Shown piece by piece: positions 6,448 to 8,666 of a DNA stretch of 8,666 nucleotides. Origin of the DNA: Phytoactinopolyspora endophytica (GTDB lineage: Bacteria; Actinomycetota; Actinomycetes; Jiangellales; Jiangellaceae); contig NZ_ML142858.1 in NCBI RefSeq assembly GCF_004138495.1, forward strand, positions 65,792-74,457, given 5' to 3'. The notes under the pieces were generated by a model. That model had not been told where the DNA came from. It searched no databases and worked only from the letters and a program-made list of their open reading frames with translations. The position numbers were made by a program, and so were the translations under genes. How positions within the stretch are numbered: position 1 is the stretch's first letter; every line of letters begins with the position of its first letter.

Positions 6448-7066
6448 CGGCGTCCAGTGCTTCGTCCTCGAACGGCTCGGACACAGAGCCGCTCGTCGGC
6501 TGGAAGCCGGCTTCGCCCCACGTCCCGTAGCGAGGGTTGACGTCGATGTCCAGCCGCTCCATGGCCTCGTTCACAGCCGCCTGGGCGGCCGCCTCATCGC
6601 CGGCGGACGCCACCAGCTCCTCGTAGATCAACGTCTTGCGCACCTCTTCGCGCAGCGACTCCTGGGTAAAGTTCTCCTGGGCGTAGAACGGCGCTGGGTC
6701 CCCGTTCTCGAACTGCTGGCGCCACTCGTCCAGGAAGTCATCCACGTCCGCAGCCGAGACATCGAGCCCTTGGTCCTGCGCCACGTCGTCGAACAGCCGG
6801 TTCTCGATCCAGCGACCCAGGACCGTGTTCTGCAGCTCGGTGACGTCGCCACCTTCGTTCAGCGGCGGCAGCTCCAGCCCGTGGTCCGCGACCACGTCAT
6901 TGTGCACGTCGATGGTCTCGGTCACTTCGTCCTGCAGTTCGGAGACGCTGAGGCGATCATCGCCGACGTTGACCGCGGTGCCGACCTGGTCAGGCTCGCA
7001 CGCCGTCACAAAGGAGACGGCGGCTACGGCGGCGGTCGCGGCAAGGACTCGACGGGCCATGGACAC
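6431..7066 (-). CDS. SurA-N-like lipoprotein, no PPIase domain
   Basis: A 211-residue exported lipoprotein. A basic start (MARR), a hydrophobic stretch and the lipobox VTAC (Cys23) form a lipoprotein signal peptide, so the mature protein should be anchored to the outer face of the membrane. The body resembles the SurA/PrsA N-terminal chaperone domain: a VNVGDDRLSVSEL strand-helix, acidic helices (WIENRLFDDVAQDQGLDV), and a C-terminal VNPRYGTW motif common at the end of such chaperone modules. No parvulin domain follows, so a holding or folding role for secreted proteins is more likely than proline isomerisation; this is inference. I chose GTG at 7066-7064 because GAGG lies 7 bases upstream; ATG at 7060 is in frame but would leave 13 bases. 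Its place between mfd and mazG is common in actinobacteria. Confidence 0.85.
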   Translation of the reverse strand: MSMARRVLAATAAVAAVSFVTACEPDQVGTAVNVGDDRLSVSELQDEVTETIDVHNDVVADHGLELPPLNEGGDVTELQNTVLGRWIENRLFDDVAQDQGLDVSAADVDDFLDEWRQQFENGDPAPFYAQENFTQESLREEVRKTLIYEELVASAGDEAAAQAAVNEAMERLDIDVNPRYGTWGEAGFQPTSGSVSEPFEDEALDAGEQLE

Positions 7067-7103
7067 AGCTGTTCCTCTACGTCTTCGACGACAAACCAGA
7101 TGC

Positions 7104-7109
7104 ATCTTA
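7104..7109 (-). promoter_or_regulatory. Possible -10 element (TAAGAT) for the lipoprotein-mazG genes
   Basis: The minus strand reads TAAGAT at 7109-7104, fitting the actinobacterial TANNNT pattern and implying a transcript start near 7097 with a ~30-base leader. A second TANNNT (TAGAGT) lies slightly upstream. No clear -35 is seen. The mfd-lipoprotein gap is about 100 bases, so an internal promoter here is reasonable. Confidence 0.3.
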
Positions 7110-7132
7110 CCGTCGCACTCTATGGATACTTC

Positions 7133-7145
7133 GCACGCCCCGTGC
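7133..7145 (-). terminator. Small hairpin downstream of mfd
   Basis: On the minus strand GCACG-GGG-CGTGC can fold as a 5-bp stem with a 3-base loop, 25 bases after the mfd stop. It has no T-tract, so it would be at best a weak or partial terminator between mfd and the lipoprotein gene. Confidence 0.25.
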
Positions 7146-7169
7146 CGCGGACGTGCAGCCCTTGAGGTG

Positions 7170-8666
7170 TTAGCGGGCTGGTGACACCGCGGGACCCGGC
7201 TCGTGCGCCAGGACGTCGTCGACCACCTTCTCCACCCAGCCGAGTAGCTCCATCCCACGCAGCGGAGCCCCGCCGATGGTCGATGGCAGCGGACGTGGAA
7301 CCAGCACGCTGTCCACCGCATCCTTGACCAGAGCCTTCGGATACAGCCGCTTGAGCCGGACCCGCTGCCAGTCGGCCAGCTTGATCTGCGCGAAGCGGAT
7401 GAAGTTCCCCTGCAGCGTGACCTCGGACAGCCCCGCCCGGCGAGCCTTGGACCGGAACCTGGCGATCGCCAGCAGGTTCTCCACCTCTTCGGGCGGAGCC
7501 CCGTAACGGTCCTTGAGCTCCTCCCGGACGGCGGTGATCTTGTCGTCGTCGACGGCCTCCGAGAGCGCTCGGTAGACCTCCAGCCGCAACCGCTCGCTCG
7601 CCACGTAGTCGTGCGGCACATGCGCGTCGACGGGGAGGTCGACGCGGACCTCCGCGACCGTCTCCTCCTGGTCACCGCGGTACTCCGCGACCGCCTCACC
7701 GACCAGGCGCACGTAGAGGTCGAATCCGACGTCGGCGATGTGGCCTGACTGCTCGCCGCCCAGCAGGTTTCCGGCTCCCCGGATCTCCAGGTCCTTCATC
7801 GCCACCTGCATGCCGGATCCCAGGTCGGCGTGTTGCGCGATCGTGGCCAGCCGTTCGTGTGCTTCCTCGGTGAGCGGCGTCTCACGCGGGTAGAAGAAAT
7901 AGGCGTAGGCGCGCTCCCGCCCGCGGCCCACTCGCCCGCGCAACTGGTGCAGCTGGGAGAGACCCAGCCGCTCCGCCCGGTCCACGACCAGCGTGTTCGC
8001 GTTGGAGATGTCCAGGCCGGTCTCCACGATGGTGGTGCACACCAGTACGTCGATCTCACGCTGCCAGAAGGCGCTGATCACCCGTTCCAGCACGTGCTCG
8101 CCCATCTGCCCGTGTGCGGTCTCCACCCGTGCCTCGGGCACCAGCTCCCGCAGGTGCGCCGCCACCTTCTCGATGGTCTCGACCCGGTTGTGCACGAAGA
8201 ACGTCTGGCCGTCGCGCATGAGCTCGCGCCGGATCGCCGCGCCGACCTGCTTCTCTTCGTACCCGCCGACGTACGTCAGCACGGGATGCCGTTCCTCCGG
8301 GGGCGTCGTGATGACGGACATGTCCCGGATACCGGTGATCGACATCTCCAGGGTGCGCGGGATGGGCGTGGCCGACATGGTCAGCACGTCCACGTTGGCG
8401 CGCAGGTGCTTGAGCTTCTCCTTGTGCTCGACGCCGAAACGCTGCTCCTCGTCGACGATCAGCAGGCCGAGGTTCTTGAACCGGACGTCGCCGGTGATGA
8501 GCCGGTGGGTGCCGATGACGATGTCCACCGTCCCCTCGGCCAGCCCCCGGATCGTCTCCGTGGCCTCTTGATCCGTCTGGAACCTGGACAACGCCTTCAC
8601 CGTGACCGGGAACTGGGCATACCGCTCGGTGAAGGTGGAGAAGTGCTGCTGGCCGAGGAGCGTCGT
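7170..8666 (-). CDS. mfd: Transcription-repair coupling factor Mfd (partial, N-terminus beyond window)
   Basis: The C-terminal ~498 residues of Mfd, the double-stranded-DNA translocase that pushes stalled RNA polymerase off DNA lesions and recruits UvrA for nucleotide excision repair. The frame is open to the right edge, so the UvrB-like, RNA-polymerase-binding and first helicase parts lie outside. Visible helicase motifs are TTLLGQQH (Ia), IGTHRLI, DEEQ (II, coded at 8453-8442), [10 protein letters not shown] (III), the second RecA-like domain with [10 protein letters not shown], and [12 protein letters not shown] (VI, about 7946-7914). The C-terminal regulatory domain (about 7650-7250) starts at [14 protein letters not shown] and carries [11 protein letters not shown]; in Mfd this domain masks the UvrA-binding surface until activation. 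One small oddity is Gly in motif Ia where Val is usual. Two genes follow in the same direction. Confidence 0.97.
   Translation of the reverse strand, partial: TTLLGQQHFSTFTERYAQFPVTVKALSRFQTDQEATETIRGLAEGTVDIVIGTHRLITGDVRFKNLGLLIVDEEQRFGVEHKEKLKHLRANVDVLTMSATPIPRTLEMSITGIRDMSVITTPPEERHPVLTYVGGYEEKQVGAAIRRELMRDGQTFFVHNRVETIEKVAAHLRELVPEARVETAHGQMGEHVLERVISAFWQREIDVLVCTTIVETGLDISNANTLVVDRAERLGLSQLHQLRGRVGRGRERAYAYFFYPRETPLTEEAHERLATIAQHADLGSGMQVAMKDLEIRGAGNLLGGEQSGHIADVGFDLYVRLVGEAVAEYRGDQEETVAEVRVDLPVDAHVPHDYVASERLRLEVYRALSEAVDDDKITAVREELKDRYGAPPEEVENLLAIARFRSKARRAGLSEVTLQGNFIRFAQIKLADWQRVRLKRLYPKALVKDAVDSVLVPRPLPSTIGGAPLRGMELLGWVEKVVDDVLAHEPGPAVSPAR

Noticed and set aside
7067..7699. N-terminal extension of the lipoprotein frame up to 7699
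   Set aside because: The extension overlaps the end of mfd in another frame and is an Arg/Ser-rich shadow. The signal peptide and RBS place the start at 7066.

Overview
This window comes from a GC-rich bacterium, most likely an actinomycete (Actinomycetota). Third codon positions are strongly G/C, GTG starts are common, and the right third carries the mfd / SurA-like lipoprotein / mazG block typical of actinobacterial chromosomes. I cannot name the genus. I see no RNA genes, insertion sequences, CRISPR arrays or phage genes; it looks like chromosomal core plus ordinary accessory genes.

Left region (1-709): the N-terminal ~199 residues of an M81/MlrC-like metallopeptidase run leftwards off the window edge. 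A 111-bp divergent intergenic region follows, with two small palindromic elements that are AT-rich for this genome.

Middle-left (710-4251): two half-size ABC exporter genes overlap by ATGA and must form one heterodimer. Their ATPase motifs are complementary to an unusual degree. The first subunit has lost Walker A, the Walker B Asp, the Q-loop Gln and the H-loop His but keeps a perfect LSGGQ. The second keeps all of those but has a broken signature (VGPAQ). The dimer can therefore build only one complete ATP site, and the other site has lost both halves. This is the most interesting feature of the window.

Middle (4252-5681): after a 186-bp gap with a GC-rich hairpin, a possible 27-codon ORF with a strong ribosome-binding site ends in an ATGA overlap with a zinc-dependent medium-chain alcohol dehydrogenase. 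The dehydrogenase has all its zinc ligands and an odd Gly-rich insertion.

Right (5776-8666, all minus strand): the C-terminal ~498 residues of the transcription-repair coupling factor Mfd, then a SurA-N-like lipoprotein without a PPIase domain, then the nucleotide pyrophosphohydrolase MazG, whose start overlaps the lipoprotein gene. These look like a housekeeping genome-maintenance and envelope group, convergent with the dehydrogenase gene. The window's left and right parts have no obvious functional link.
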